Source: Hygrophila difformis (taxonomy: Eukaryota > Streptophyta > Magnoliopsida > Lamiales > Acanthaceae). Taken from it: a DNA stretch of 64,000 nucleotides. Where the stretch lies: assembly GCA_030278955.1 (NCBI GenBank), contig JAOANR010000003.1, positions 25,683,227-25,747,226 on the forward strand, given 5' to 3'. The notes beneath the pieces are model-generated. The model saw nothing but the letters and a program-made list of their open reading frames with translations. It was not told the DNA's origin and ran no database searches. Below, one piece after another: positions 11,425 to 23,116 of this stretch. The translations under genes were made by a program, and so were the position numbers. Position 1 is the first letter of the stretch; each line of letters starts with the position of its first letter.

Positions 11425-12520
11425 TTATGTCCCCATAACTGTAGTTGCACCGTCTTGGAATAGGATCGGGTAACGCTCCTTCATGTCGGCTTCTAACTCC
11501 CATGTCGCCGTTTCACTTTCATGGTTCGACCAAAGAACCTTGACCATTCTCACGGTTTTGTTCCTTGTTACTCTCTCCTTAACATCGAGTATTTGTACCG
11601 GAATTTCCTCGTAGCTCAAGTCATCATTCAATTCAATTCCTTCCGGTTGGAGTACATGGGTCGGATCGTGCACATACTTCTTCAATTGTGATACGTGGAA
11701 CACATTGTGAACTCGAGCCAATTGTGGCGGTAAGGCTAGACGATATGCTAGATTCCCGACTTTTTCTAGAATTTCATAAGGTCCTATATATCGAGGACTT
11801 AGCTTTCCTCGTTTTCCAAAACGCATCATCCCCTTCATCGGTGATATCTTTAACATGACCTTATCTCCAACTTGAAATTCTAGGTCTTGTCGTCTCACAT
11901 CGACATAACTTTTCTGTCGGTCTTGGGCCTCTTTCATCTTTCCTTGAATCACTTTGATTTGTTGGGTCATATCTTCTACGAGTTGTGGTCCCGCTACCAT
12001 AGTCTTATCACTCCCTTCCCAACTCAACGGACTTCGGCACTTTCGACCATACAATGCTTCGAATGGTGCCATGCCGATCCAAGCATGGTAGCTATTGTTG
12101 TAGGAAAATTTAATTAAGGGTAAATGATTTTCCCAGCTACCCTTAAACTCTAGGACACATGCTCTCAGCATGTCCTCCAATGTTTGGATTGTTCTCTCAG
12201 TTTGTCCATCCGTCATTGGGTGGAATGCGGTACTCATCTTAATCTGCGTACCGAGAGCTTTTTGTAACTTGTTCCAAAAGTGAGAGACAAATCTACTATC
12301 TCTATCGGAGATAATGTCATGTGGTACCCCGTGTCGTCGTACCACATTGTCAATATACGCTCTTGCTAATTGGTCCATGGTCCAAGTGTCCTTCATTGGG
12401 ATAAAAATGGCCGTCTTCGTTAGCCTATCGACAATCACCCATATCTTATTCATCCCTCTAGGTGATCGTGGTAATCCTGAAACGAAATCCATCGAGATAC
12501 AATCCCACTTCCCGTATGGT
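11425..12520 (-). pseudogene. Element D: pol remnant, integrase catalytic core and chromodomain
   Basis: An open frame on the minus strand of about 360 residues. It begins at KWDCISMDFVSGLPRS, the usual start of the Ty3/gypsy integrase core. The DDE triad is visible: D in VDRLTKT, D in ISDRDSRF and E in TDGQTERTIQTLE. Next come the ALYGRKCRSPL block and the C-terminal GDKVMLKISPMKG and RYIGPYEI motifs. The end is a chromodomain-like segment (YEEIPVQILDVKERVTRNKT ... VLWSNHESETATWELEADM). Everything from the C-half of gag through protease, reverse transcriptase, RNase H and the integrase zinc-binding region is deleted. Without an N-terminus it cannot make a working integrase. Confidence 0.9.
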
Positions 12521-13190
12521 CAAGTTCAACCCCATCTCGAATTTTTGTGCCTTCTCTACGTCTGTCGGTACTAGTCTTGGTGCGAAGCGCACCAACGCCT
12601 TGAATCGAGTGTAATACTCTTGTACAGTCTGCCCGCCTTGTTTTAATCACAAAAACTCATCGTACATGGCCGCCTTCGTACTCAGGGGGTAAAATCGGTC
12701 CCTGAGCAGTTCCATCATTTCTGTCCATGAATAGGGCTCCTCGTCCTCTCGTATCTTTCCCTGGGTGGCTTGCCACCAGTCGTCTGCTTCACCTCCCAAG
12801 TAGTATGAGGCTACATGCACCTTTTCCCCTTCCGGGCACTTAACCGCGCTTAACAACTTGTCGAAGGTCCTAATCCACTCCTCTAGTTTTGCAGGGTCTT
12901 CCTCGCCGGCGTAGTGCGGCGGGTGGTATGGGTTCACCATGGCTAGGTAATTCATGCGAGCTTGTGGTGGAGGTGCCGCAGCCGCTTGGCCCTGGTTCAC
13001 CTGCGCGTTCCCTAGCGCAATGAGAACATCTTCTAGAGTGCGTAGGCGATTACCCATGTTGTTTGGTATAGGGCATGCTGGCTCTTCGTTAACGTGTACC
13101 TACGTTTGGTATCGGCATGTCGGGTTGCCTAGGTATTTCGTTGGTATTGGGAGGAATAGGCTGGACACGTGGTCTCCCTCTCGGTGCCAT
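12521..13190 (-). pseudogene. Element D: gag N-terminal half (broken)
   Basis: The start ATG is at 13188-13190 (MAPRGRPR, like element C's MAPRRNPR). The frame stops after about 33 codons and picks up again at MGNRLRTLEDV, so at least one frame break is present. The gag domain is recognisable by its similarity to the C gag: NYLAMVNPYHPPHY, EDPAKLEEWIRTFDKLL and YYLGGEADDWW. A stop follows FL near 12647, then QTVQEYYTRF and KAQKFEMGLNLTIRE. There it fuses to the integrase core. The zinc knuckles are missing. Confidence 0.85.
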
Positions 13191-13947
13191 TCTGTTGCAA
13201 GAACAAGTGATTTAGATTTTAAGACAAATATAATAGAGGGTTTCTATAATGATTTTCTTTTAATAAGCTATATTAGTGGATTTTTTTTTTCGAAACCCCA
13301 GGGTCTAGGGCTTCAGGGTTTAAGGTACCCTTGTTTTATTGTTATCTCTTTATTAAATACATATATGTTGTTGGGACTCGAGGTACTCGTTAATCAGTCT
13401 TATCATAAGGTTGATCACGTTCGCGTTTGGTTCGGCCATCTAATGTCAACAAGATAGGTTAAAATTAGAACATGCCAAATGTAAAGTTAGGAGATGCGAA
13501 AATTTAAATCTTTATGCAAGTATGCATATGCAATCCCCCCCAATGAGTTTTTATTTATACATGCATTTATTTATCCATGGGTTTTAAAAATAATTTATCC
13601 TCATGGATAATCTAGAAATAAGGAAAAAGGTTTGGGCCACTATATTGGGCCAAAAGTAATAAATTCTTGGGCTCAAATAAAAATATAGGTATTAGGCTAA
13701 GAAAAATATTTGGGCTTAGTAAATAAAAATATTGGGCTAAAATTTTTGGGCTCAAAAAAAATTAAGATTTTAAATAAATAATAAGTAGAATGATTGGGCC
13801 AAAAACTTGGGCTCAAAATAATAGTTTAAAATAATAGTGGTTTTAAAGAGTAATGGGTTAAAAATAATACTGGTTTAAAAATAATAATAATAGATTTTAA
13901 AAATATTCGGGGCTCTTTTTTTAAAATGATAGGTTTAAAATATTCCG
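13191..13947 (-). other. Element D: 5' leader between primer site and gag
   Basis: AT-rich sequence with repeated GGGCT/GGGCC words and no long reading frame. It corresponds to the leader of element C (45365-46120), which has the same TTTGGGCCCA-type words. Confidence 0.6.
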
Positions 13948-13960
13948 GGCTCTGATACCA
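13948..13960 (-). other. Element D: primer-binding site for initiator tRNA-Met
   Basis: The minus strand reads TGGTATCAGAGCC three bases inside the 5' LTR end. This is the standard plant retroelement primer site complementary to the 3' end of initiator methionine tRNA. Confidence 0.85.
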
Positions 13961-13963
13961 TCC

Positions 13964-15805
13964 TGTAACACCTCGGATTTGATAACCCAGGCCGGGATGC
14001 CACCGCCACACCTCTCTAGCAAGACACGAATTCTCCGAGTTTGCTAAAGAGATGCAAGGCTATGGGTAGTGAAAAGAGTTTTTAAAAATAAGTCCGGAAT
14101 TGCTAAAAAAATAATAATAATAATATAGTGTAATATCATCCACACATGGTAATAATAATAATAAGTTGCAGCGGAAATAAAGTTTATGGAGCGGAATTTA
14201 AAATATAGGGCCGACATGGCCAAAACACGGGTTAAACAGGCCCGTTCATACAAGTCATGTAAAATAATTAACTAAATGTCCAAAATGATCCCCCAATGCA
14301 TGATCATGCTCCGTACTCTGTAATAGAAAGATGAACAACGGTTTTTATCAGTATTATAAAATACTGAATAAGTCAATCCTAACATAGCAATAAAGGGGTT
14401 TAATTTTAATCATTAAGATTATACTTTTAATCATGCATACAAAACATTTTATTTAAAAAAAATAAGAACTTAATTTGCATACTTTAAAGACACATTTAAA
14501 TTTCATAAATAATAATAATCTAAGCATGGGCCATTGATTTAAACCTGAATTAAAAGCATGAATAATGACATAAATAAATAAATAAAAATCTAAGCTTTTT
14601 AATTTTTCCCCCGTTACACCACCATCTCAACAATATTTAATTTAGCCGGCAATCCGGCGGCCGCAGCCAATTTCGTAAGTGTCATTTAGCCGGTGATCCG
14701 GCGGCCTCAGCCAATTTCGTCATTTTCCATTTAGTCGGTAGCCCGGCGGCCGCAGCCTATCCGCCATACCCAGTACCACTCCGTCGAGCCTCGGGTAACC
14801 CATACGGATACACCCGAGAGGGTAGGCCCAAAATAAGATGTCGTTTTGGCAATAGTTCTCATATTTCGCGCGGGGTCACCATCGTCCATAAAGCCACGAA
14901 GTGAATAGTTAGGAGGGCACCCTGCAGAGCACTCACCCCCTAATTTTATTTAATCAATGTAACCGATATCGTTTCAACTTTAGTGTAACGGGATTTTCAA
15001 AGATATAACAAGATTTCGATCGTTTGTTTAGAAATTTCAAGATCTCACAAGTTAAAACCGTTTGGTGTCACAGTTTGCGCCTTTTCAGTTTAAAAATTCA
15101 ATACAAAGGCGATTGATCTGAAATTTTCACAGTATCTCAAAAACATCTCAACGAATAACTTTCATGCTTCGAGGTTTTCGGAAATAAGAAGGGAAGCATG
15201 TCAAAAATCCAGTTTTCTACACAAACAACAAGCTGTCAGGATTCAGGTTCGTCACAGTTTCAAATCCGATTTTTCGACTCATCAAATGGACTCAAAAAAT
15301 TCTTAAATTTTATGGACACATACTAGACATGATTAACTACAACTTTTGTTTAAATCACAAAGATTCATTCGGACTAGAAATGGTAGAAATATGCTCATTA
15401 AGTTCGGTTAAGTGAACTGTCAATTTCTGAAAATTCCTTAGAAACGCAGAATATGTCCGACATGATTTGGGGTGTCAAAACTCGATGAAAATCTCTGAAA
15501 TATGCTCATTAAGTTCGGTTTGAACACTCGAAGTAGGAGTTTTGGTCGGATATTCAGAAAACACGTAGATTGGGGTTTTTAGGTTCGATTTTAACGTTTC
15601 GTTTTAGATCCAATGTTTCGGACGCCCTTAAACCACCCATATTGATATGGAAGGTATTGACTTACAGTAAGTGAGTTCTTCAACGTCGTAGGGTCGATCG
15701 ATTCGTCCAAAATTGCCACGGACGGATCTACGCAACACGTTCTTCTTCTCCTTTGGCCACGAACGTGTTTGCAAGTAAACATCCGCAAGTTAGAATGATG
15801 GTTAT
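13964..15805 (-). repeat. Element D: 5' LTR, first part (before element B)
   Basis: Begins TGTAACACCTCGG and follows the left LTR base for base with scattered changes up to 15805. There element B starts. The last five bases, GTTAT (15801-15805), are the B target site, duplicated at 33714-33718. Confidence 0.85.
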
Positions 15806-16159
15806 TGATAATGGCCAGAAATGACCATTATTTTCAATCCATTTCCGTGTCTAAAATGGGCATTTGATCGCATTCCGGTTTTATATTAAATAAGAAAGCA
15901 GATGAATTGGACTGATGTATGCATAATTGTAAAAATATTGAGCTGGTATGAAAAATGCATAAGTATGTAATTTTATTACATGTTTATGTGAGAAAAATCC
16001 AAAAATATGAGAAAAAGAAAAGAAAAGAAAAAGGAATGAAAAAGATGGGCAAAAGAATAAAACAAGCCCACAAAATACGAAAAGATGGGAAAAGAAAGAA
16101 AAGCCCACAAAAATACATATTCCGGCCCATCTGGCCCAACTTGGCGGTGTCCCCAGACC

Positions 16160-16535
16160 CCTGACGCTAGACACCCCTGTCGCTAAGCATGGTCCCACGA
16201 CAGGGGGGGAGGTTAGCGCCACAACGATGAAATGCAAAGGAAGCCAGTCTAGAAGGACCCTGTCGCGGGGCATGGTCTAGCGACACAGGAGGAGTCCCAC
16301 GCCACCAGCATCGAAGTGAAGAAGAGACTGTCCACAGACCCCTGTCGCTAGCCCCGTGGCGCGATCCATGGTCTCGCGACAGGAGTATGGCTAGCGACAC
16401 AGAGTTGAGGACCAAGACCCAGTCGTGAAGCTTTGCAGCATAAGGCCTCAGTTCGCGCCACATCGCGTGATCCGCGACATGGCTGAGATGTGTGTGATGA
16501 CTTGCGACACGGGCCTCAGATCAAGGCCCATGGGC
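16160..16535 (+). repeat. CTGTCGC / GCGACAG word array upstream of the LTR promoter (copy B)
   Basis: Many copies of CTGTCGC(T/G) and its reverse complement, some as hairpins. The first pair is CCCCTGTCGC (16174-16183) with a 3' arm at 16197-16206 around the loop TAAGCATGGTCCC. In the 3' LTR this stem is perfect over 10 bp (29405-29414 with 29428-29437). The array ends shortly before the TATA box. Confidence 0.8.
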
Positions 16536-16550
16536 CTAGGGTTTCACCTC

Positions 16551-16557
16551 TATAAAT
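16551..16557 (+). promoter_or_regulatory. Putative LTR TATA box (5' LTR of B)
   Basis: TATAAAT follows the conserved block GGCCCATGGGCCTAGGGTTT. The same box is at 29782-29788 in the 3' LTR and corresponds to 2450-2457 in copy A. Confidence 0.6.
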
Positions 16558-17204
16558 GTGTGGTGATCCCTATGTGCCCGAAGAGACAGCATAGAGAGAG
16601 AAAATACATTCTTGAAAACAAGTGTGGAGTTCAGTTTGTAGGTAGTCTTAGCTTTTAGGTTAGTATTAGCTTAGCCTTAATTTTTTTGTATTATTTAATT
16701 TATGCACTAGTTCAGCTTAGGCTAGTTTGTATTAATGTTGTTTCTTATTTCATCAGGTTTAGGTAGCCATCTTTTACCTTGTTTTCAGTTTCTAAAACTT
16801 TGTTTTTAGGGTTTTGTAATATCCAAAATGATGGGTATTCACAAACCGGCCAATAAATGGGAAGTTAATCTGAAAATGTGTCCCGAAAACATGAAATGAG
16901 TGTTATTAACCCATGGATTTACTGTTTTCTTTCTCCTTTGGGTTATTTTGACCCTCACCTCCTTGTAGCAGGAAATATGTTCTTATTTTTGAGTAATAGT
17001 GCATGTCGTATGTGATCAAACCCTAGATTAGGATTTTGCTTTATTTTAAATATTGTTCCAGCTTAGTTTATATTTGTTCAAGCATGTTCATGTCATTTCA
17101 ATTTCTGTTTGGTTATTTCTGGGGTAGAACACTTTTTGATCTGAAATAGGGTGAGGTCACGTACTATGCATGCTACTGTTCTCTTTTCTGACTTGTGTCC
17201 TGAA

Positions 17205-17757
17205 CCACATTCCTATCGCTAACCTCTTCCTGTCGCGAGACCACGTCTAGCGACAGGAAGGCAGTCTAACGACAAGAGTGATAAAGGATCCCTGTCTCTC
17301 TTTCTAAAATCTGGTCGATAGGCAATCCTGTCGAGAACCCACGGTTCTCGACACACTTTTAGTCTAGTGACTGGGATCAAAAGTTTGTAATTTCTTTTCC
17401 AAGTGCTTCAGTCATGTAAATCCTATCTTGAACCCATGGTTCAGGACACAATTTCAACTTCATGACTGGGAAATTATGCCTTGGTCAATTTCTGGAAACC
17501 CCAGTCGCTAACCTCCAGTCGCGGAACCACGTTTCGCGCCACACTTTATGGTTAGTGACAGGCTTTAAATGTTCGCTTCTAAACCTCTTGGCGCTAAACC
17601 CCAGTCGCTAGGCCATGCCTCACGACAGGGATTACATCTAGCGACAGGAAAACCCTAATTTTCAAGCATATTATTTCTTTTATTTCCCACCTCTTTGTCG
17701 CGAAACCCCTATCGCGAACCCACGGTCCGCGACACAAACTCTGTCCCGCGACAGGAT
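17205..17757 (+). repeat. Second CTGTCGC array, downstream of the LTR promoter
   Basis: A looser set of the same words (CCTGTCGCGAG, TCTAGCGACAGG, CCTGTCGAGAA/TTCTCGACA, GTCGCGGAACC, TCCGCGACA). Several adjacent opposite words can pair, for example GAGAACCC-ACG-GGTTCTC near 17331. The block is repeated in the 3' LTR at about 30437-30989. Confidence 0.75.
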
Positions 17758-20250
17758 TGGCACCTTTTTGCCATATTTTTACTCTCCATCTCACCCCATT
17801 AATTAATTGAACCTTTATACTAATATTTTGAGGTTGAAATCCAACGATCTCGACCCATGATAAATTTGATATAAGGAACTTTGTTCGACTTCCCATTAAA
17901 AGATTTTTTTACAAAAATTAAACTCTAATGATCTAAGTATATAATCCGGACTGTAATCAATTAATTATGGAATGAGTGATTATTTAGACCATAAAGAGTG
18001 ATTATGGAATTTTCCATACCCTTGCATGAGAAACCAATGTCTCTCATACAAGATGACTCAAAAAAATATCTTCTTTTATTTATTTTGTCTTTTCCGTGTT
18101 GTGTGAAACAGCTAGTAAGAGATATATCAGAATAATGTTGGCGGGTATTCCCACACGGATAAACTAGCTCGTAGTCTGAATATTAATTATTAGTTGTTAT
18201 TTTGCATGGTCCGGATAGTGGTCGGTGGAAGCCTTGGCGGTTCGTCCATCCAGGACTATAATAGCTGCTCAGCTGACTCCTATCCGGATACAGTTTTATT
18301 TTCTTTATCTTAATTTCAAACCTTAATTCAAGTTGTAGTATGATTAAATGATGTCGACCAACATTATTTGAGAATTATTACAGCAAGAAAATATGTGGGT
18401 TTTTCTCCCATTCACAGACAAAAGGAAGCTTGATGACGGTGGTCACCGTCACTTGGAATTCCTTTCCGTCTAAAAATCATTCCATCTGGAATAATTGGGA
18501 ACTGGATAGCAGATGTTTGCAGTCCAGATCACCCCAGTTATTTCTGGCACTCTCTTTAGCCAAAATTCTTCTCACCTCCGGCCATTTCATCTCTGTGTAC
18601 CAACTTCTGTCTAAACCCGCCTTATATTTTGGGTTATTTAATTTTGCACTTCTTTATAAATTATGCATGATAATATTATATAACTATTGTGGTCATATTA
18701 TTTTGGGATCCTTCCCTTGGACACAGGAGTCTCGATTTTAATCAGATGTCTCACAATAAATTTCCAACAAAAATTCATTTATAAAATCCGGATCTGAGTA
18801 AGGGATAAATTCCACAGTTATGACTAATTCACATCCGACTGGGGGTTAATTTTGGGAAATTAGAAGCAGAGTCAGCGATTAGGTCTCACCTAGACTGAAA
18901 GGATCTGTGTTTTAATTGAGAGTCTAGTACCTGTTTAGGGAATGATTTTCAAATATCAATTATTTTCCAAAATTGCTGTATGTTGGAAATCTTATATTAA
19001 ATATTGCACTGACTCAGAGTCCACTTGGGTTCAGATGAGGTGTAATAGATAATACTAGAAGAACAACATTCGGGCCTTGGTTATTTTCTGAGATAGGGTT
19101 GAGTACTGTTTCAACTGATGTCCTCTTCTGCCAAAGCCTATTTTTGAGTCCCGAGTGAGTGCATCCGGAACGAACTAATTCATTAGTTCGTTTCATTAGT
19201 TTGTATCGCCTAACCACCTGGAAGGAAGTGAACACTGCGAGCGGTTCACCGAGAGCCGGGAATTCTTGATCCACATCCGGGCATTCTGACTGGGGGCTTT
19301 CTTTTACCACCAGGGTCAAACTTTCAAAAACCTCCGAGTGATAAGATTTTAAATGCTTTCTTTATCGCTTTCTTTTAAATGATTTCGTTAGAGGTCACTC
19401 GGTTGTATTGAGAGTTGTGTAACTGCTACTAGGACTGATAGTTAAGGGATAGTTCAGGGCTTAATTAGAATCTTTGGGCGTGACATGGGGGAATGATGGG
19501 AGTACTTGACACTTCAACTAATGATTTGTCAGGTGTTGCTTGTCCACCACAGATAAATAATATACCTTAGCAATGCATTGCAAGGGTAGTTATGCGTCTG
19601 TGGTATCTTAGAATTTATTTTCTTAAGAGCATGTAAACTCGTACTGTAAGTACCTGTCTGTTAAAGGGAACATGGTATAGAGAGCATGAGAATTAGCTAA
19701 CTGGATGGATTATCCCAAGCTGCGATTTGTGTATTAAAAATGGAAGTTTAATTATGTTTCATCTGAATCTTGTCCAATTATTCGTATTTTCTTCCTGTCC
19801 CTTCTGTCTCATTTTAAATATGCTTTCTTAGAATAATTTTATCGTTTTCTTAGAATAATTTTAATTGCTTTCTTAGATTAAATTTAATTCGCTTTTTAGA
19901 ATAATTTTATCTGCTTTATTTTAATTGCTTTCATAGCTTAGTTTAAATTCTGTCAAGTAGTTGATAGTCCAAACACAAACTTGAATCGAGTAACCGAGTG
20001 GAAAATCTTAGTAAATGACGTGGGCCCTGCTTCCATCGCACATCCTCCAGTGAACGATCCGGTACTTACTATAAATACAGCAATTTTTTACTCCGTGCGC
20101 TTTCGGGGGCACAGTTTCTTAACACGAGTAATAAAAACGTGACAACCTATAAATATATCCCTAATCCCAACTCCATCTTCATAAATCGGTTTCATTAAAT
20201 AAAATTGAAAACCAGGATTATTATGTTTCAGAAAATACTCATGTGGGAAC

Positions 20251-20482
20251 TTGTCAAAAGTTTCATGGCAAGGATCTTCATGGCAGGAAATTGTCAAAAG
20301 TTTCATGCCGGGGAGGTCCACAGCGCCATTTGAATTCCAAGTTTCTCACATGAGTAATAAAAAGAGAAATATATCCTTAAACCCCTTCCCATAAATCATA
20401 ACTTCTTTCATTCAATAAATTCAATCCTGACATTATTTTATAGAAAAAAAACTCGTGTTGATGAAACTTGTCAAAAGTTTCA
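20251..20482 (+). repeat. Three stacked LTR ends with fossil primer-site pieces (B 5' LTR)
   Basis: TTGTCAAAAGTTTCA occurs at 20251-20265, 20291-20305 and 20468-20482. The first is followed by TGGCA and the second by TGCCGGGGAGG, which is part of the primer site. The third is followed by the complete primer site. Copy A's LTR ends at the position of the first copy. So the B LTR has grown at its 3' end. Confidence 0.75.
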
Positions 20483-20500
20483 TGGCGCCGTTGCCGGGGA
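20483..20500 (+). other. Element B: primer-binding site for tRNA-Asp
   Basis: TGGCGCCGTTGCCGGGGA directly follows the LTR end. It is the exact complement of the 3' end of plant tRNA-Asp(GUC) including CCA, from my knowledge of that tRNA's sequence. Confidence 0.9.
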
Positions 20501-20608
20501 GGATGCAGCGTCGTTTATTAAGAGAATTACACTCCTGATTACTCATAGCTAGTTAGTGTAGCTTTTCTATTTGTTTCAGAACGGAGAAGTACCCTCAAAT
20601 CAATTAAA

Positions 20609-20647
20609 ACATTTAGAGTACTAAGACTCTAAATGTGAGGATGTTGA
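20609..20647 (+). other. Internal hairpin plus AAATGTGAGGATGTTGA module 1
   Basis: ACATTTAGAGT and ACTCTAAATGT form an 11-bp perfect stem around ACTAAG. The 3' arm runs into AAATGTGAGGATGTTGA (20631-20647). About 50 bases further is a possible splice acceptor (TCTGTCTTGCAG/G, ending about 20694). It is the same motif that marks the 3' LTR junction. Confidence 0.65.
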
Positions 20648-21000
20648 TTTGAGGAGAAAACCTGACCAATTGGGTATTCATCTGTCTTGCAGGAAGTTTG
20701 GAACCGCCAAAAAGAAGGAGTAGAAAGATAGCATGGAAAACCAGGTTCTTGGTTGGATTAATTCCACGAATCTAAGAAAATATTCTCGGAATTTAAAGCA
20801 ATTTAAAATTCGGAATAAGTTCAACGGATAAATGGAACTGATCCGACCTAATTTTATGCAAGTAGATTATTTTAAAATTCCAGCCCAATATTTTGAATTT
20901 ATTTGGACTGGAGTCGTTCAGGTCCAAAGCAAATAAAATGGACTCAGGCCCAACATCACACTCGGGCCCAGTCTGTTGAAAATTTGAAAATTCAAAATCT

Positions 21001-21402
21001 GTGTCGCGAAACCTCTCCCCTGTCGCGGAACCCAGTCCCGCGCCAGGAGGATAGCGACACGAACCTTTCAGACTCAGCTTGGGACTCCTGTCGCTAAACT
21101 CAACCCCTGTCGAGGACCCTTGCCCCGCGACACAGGCCAAGCCTAGCGACAGGGTCTCCAAACCCTCATTACCAAATCCTGTCGCGGAACAACCCAGTGT
21201 CGCGATGCCACGTCTAGCGCCACGGGGCAGTTCCACGACACACTTTCACTTGGCCCCACTTCCCTTCTTTTAATCCTGTCGAGTAATACCCCAGTCGCTA
21301 GGCCGCGCCTCGCGACTGGCTCCCAGCTTAGCGCCCCCTCTAATGGCGCTAGACCCCAGTCGTGGAACCCGGTTCCGCGACATGGGCTAGGGTTCCGCGA
21401 CC
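21001..21402 (+). repeat. Third CTGTCGC array, upstream of the internal promoter of B
   Basis: About twenty words of the type CTGTCGC, GCGACAG, GTGTCGC and TAGCGCC within 400 bases, the same vocabulary as in the LTRs. The block ends about 14 bases before the internal TATA box, so its placement repeats that of the LTR promoter array. Confidence 0.75.
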
Positions 21403-21415
21403 AGGCCCATCAGTC

Positions 21416-21423
21416 TTTATAAC
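21416..21423 (+). promoter_or_regulatory. Putative internal TATA box driving the B gene
   Basis: TTTATAAC is followed by a pyrimidine-rich stretch (CTCCCTCTCTTCGTCTTCTCCCTC) like plant 5' UTRs. The first ATG of the gene is about 160 bases downstream at 21585. Confidence 0.55.
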
Positions 21424-21584
21424 TCCCTCTCTTCGTCTTCTCCCTCACTTCTCCAACACTTAACCATTTTCGAACTCTCTCCCAAATCCGAAATCCCTCA
21501 TTCCCGACGAACACCACGTGTTCCTCGCACTCTCCGATCACCATCTCAGGCGAAACTCCGTCCATTTCTCGCGAAAAAATCACA

Positions 21585-21625
21585 ATGGCGTCGTCATCAT
21601 CTTCTCCAAAGAAGCCCGAGCCCTG
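21585..21625 (+). CDS. Element B gene, exon 1 (start of the large ORF)
   Basis: The ATG is in good plant context (CACAATGGCG). The exon encodes MASSSSSPKKPEP and two bases of the next codon, then meets the donor G/GTAAGA at 21626. Joining to the acceptor at 23116/23117 completes a TGG codon and continues SELVVKSGI into the long downstream frame with no stop. The frame-perfect join, the consensus donor and acceptor, and the TATA box and 5' UTR upstream are the reasons to call this a real first exon. Without it the downstream frame has no ATG at its start. Transcript data would settle it. Confidence 0.7.
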
Positions 21626-23116
21626 GTAAGACCTCCGCCCCACTGAATCACGGATTAGCACAGGCCCCTGTTTTGCGATTTTTGTGCTTTTCATTGCCAT
21701 TTGCGTAGATAGGGGTGTAAATGTGTTCGTTTTCCTCATTTTGAACTCGATTTTAGGTATCTCTTGCTGTGGGTGGGATACATTTGAGTTGTGCTATGAT
21801 TTGGGTGTTGGCCGAGCATGAATAGGAGTAGGGGATGTTGTTTTTGTTAATTTAAATGCATAAGGGAGTTCGTAATCTGTTGGGCGGATTGATTTGTGAA
21901 CTTAGGGCTGTTGGAGAACGCAGCGGCAGTTAGGACCATTTCCACCATTGTTGAGTTTTCAAGCTTTCTAGGGTTCTTAGAATTGATTGTTTGATTCTTA
22001 TGAATGATTCAATCTCAAGTTCTGGGTCCTTGGGATTCATGGAGATTTTCAAACTGTTTCTATCTTGTTCCAGTAATTTTGATGTTGTGGAACTATGAAC
22101 TTCCTCCCTGTTTCACCGTCTGTGTTGTTTTTGCCTTATTTTAAAAATCTGATAAACCTATGAGCATGTGGGTACGTGTAAATATCTTGTTGTTGTTGGT
22201 TGTTTGTAGTGAGTATGTGATGTGGAGCAGTAGAGCATGCATGTTTGTTTAATCTCCTGTTTAGCTTTGGGATAGTGTGATCTTGTGTTGGTATTGTTTG
22301 GTTGTTCCTTGCATGCCAATACACACATTTAATGTGTTTTCCTATTTTGTAGTACCTGTGTATGTATGCTGTGAATCTGTAAAAGTGTATGTTTGTTTGG
22401 TTTTGGGCAGCTTGTGCCACCACCCATCCACTTTTCAGCAAAATCACTTTTTCACAAAAAGACAAAATATGTTGGTGGAATAAAAATTGACTTGTGTTTT
22501 TGTTCCCAATGGAACTACGAGTGTGAGTTAAAGTAGCAGTATTTTTGTCACATAAACTGCTATCCCTTTTCAAAATCCAAAAATGGGGCCACACACACCC
22601 CACTTTTATTTAATAAAATCAAGTCAACCTTTGAAATTAAAAATAGTGTTTGCCAAATTCTTGAGAGTGTTTCACCGTCCAAAGACAGTCCAAGCAATCC
22701 GGATTGACAAATCCATTCCGCCACGTCTCCACTGCACATTCTAATTTCGAGCACTCATCCCATTCGTCTCATCTCATCCCATTTTCAACAAGTACCTCGA
22801 GCTTGTTTAATAAATTTGAGAAAATCAAGTTTTTGGGCCCAATGGCCCATTAAGAGATTTTTGGTCCAATGACCATCTTATTTTCTCTTTTTGGACTCAA
22901 GAGTCCAATTCAAAAACATCTTTAGGTCCAACAACCTCAATTTTAATATTGCAGCTAAAAATAATATTATGTATGCTTTGGAATAAAATTCAAGTTAAAA
23001 CAATTGAATCACATTTCGAGCAAAGCTCAAAATGTGAGGATGTTGACTTTCAACTTGAACAAATTCTTGAAAATTATAAAAACTTGAATATCTCTGATCT
23101 TTTCTATCCTTCTCAG
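21626..23116 (+). other. Element B gene, predicted intron (1,491 bp)
   Basis: Donor GTAAGA at 21626; acceptor CTATCCTTCTCAG ending 23116, preceded by a pyrimidine-rich tract. The interior is T-rich, like plant introns, with no open frame of note. Near its end it holds the second internal AAATGTGAGGATGTTGA motif (23030-23046). Confidence 0.65.
23004..23046 (+). other. Internal hairpin plus AAATGTGAGGATGTTGA module 2
   Basis: CACATTTCGAGC pairs with GCTCAAAATGTG (one mismatch). As in module 1, the 3' arm overlaps the motif AAATGTGAGGATGTTGA (23030-23046). A splice acceptor follows 70 bases later at 23116. Confidence 0.65.

Larger units (their letters stand above)
15806..20482 (+). repeat. Element B: 5' LTR (4,677 bp)
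   Basis: The order is about 350 bp of AT-rich start, the first CTGTCGC array (16160-16535), the TATA box (16551), a T-rich transcribed stretch, the second array (17205-17757), and a long tail ending in three successive copies of TTGTCAAAAGTTTCA. Minus-strand frames of 100-130 codons here are present in both LTRs only because LTRs are duplicates; they show no gene-like features. Confidence 0.9.

Noticed and set aside
15881..16273. 130-codon minus-strand frame, repeated at 29112-29504
   Set aside because: It recurs only because both LTRs carry it. It is low complexity (Phe/Leu-rich on the strand opposite to A/G-rich sequence) and crosses the word array. No domain.
17594..17896. 100-codon minus-strand frame, repeated at 30825-31127
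   Set aside because: An LTR duplicate; no known motif. It includes array words and has no promoter context.
20483..20500. tRNA gene piece
   Set aside because: It is the 18-base complement of a tRNA 3' end next to an LTR, that is, a primer-binding site. No tRNA body is present.
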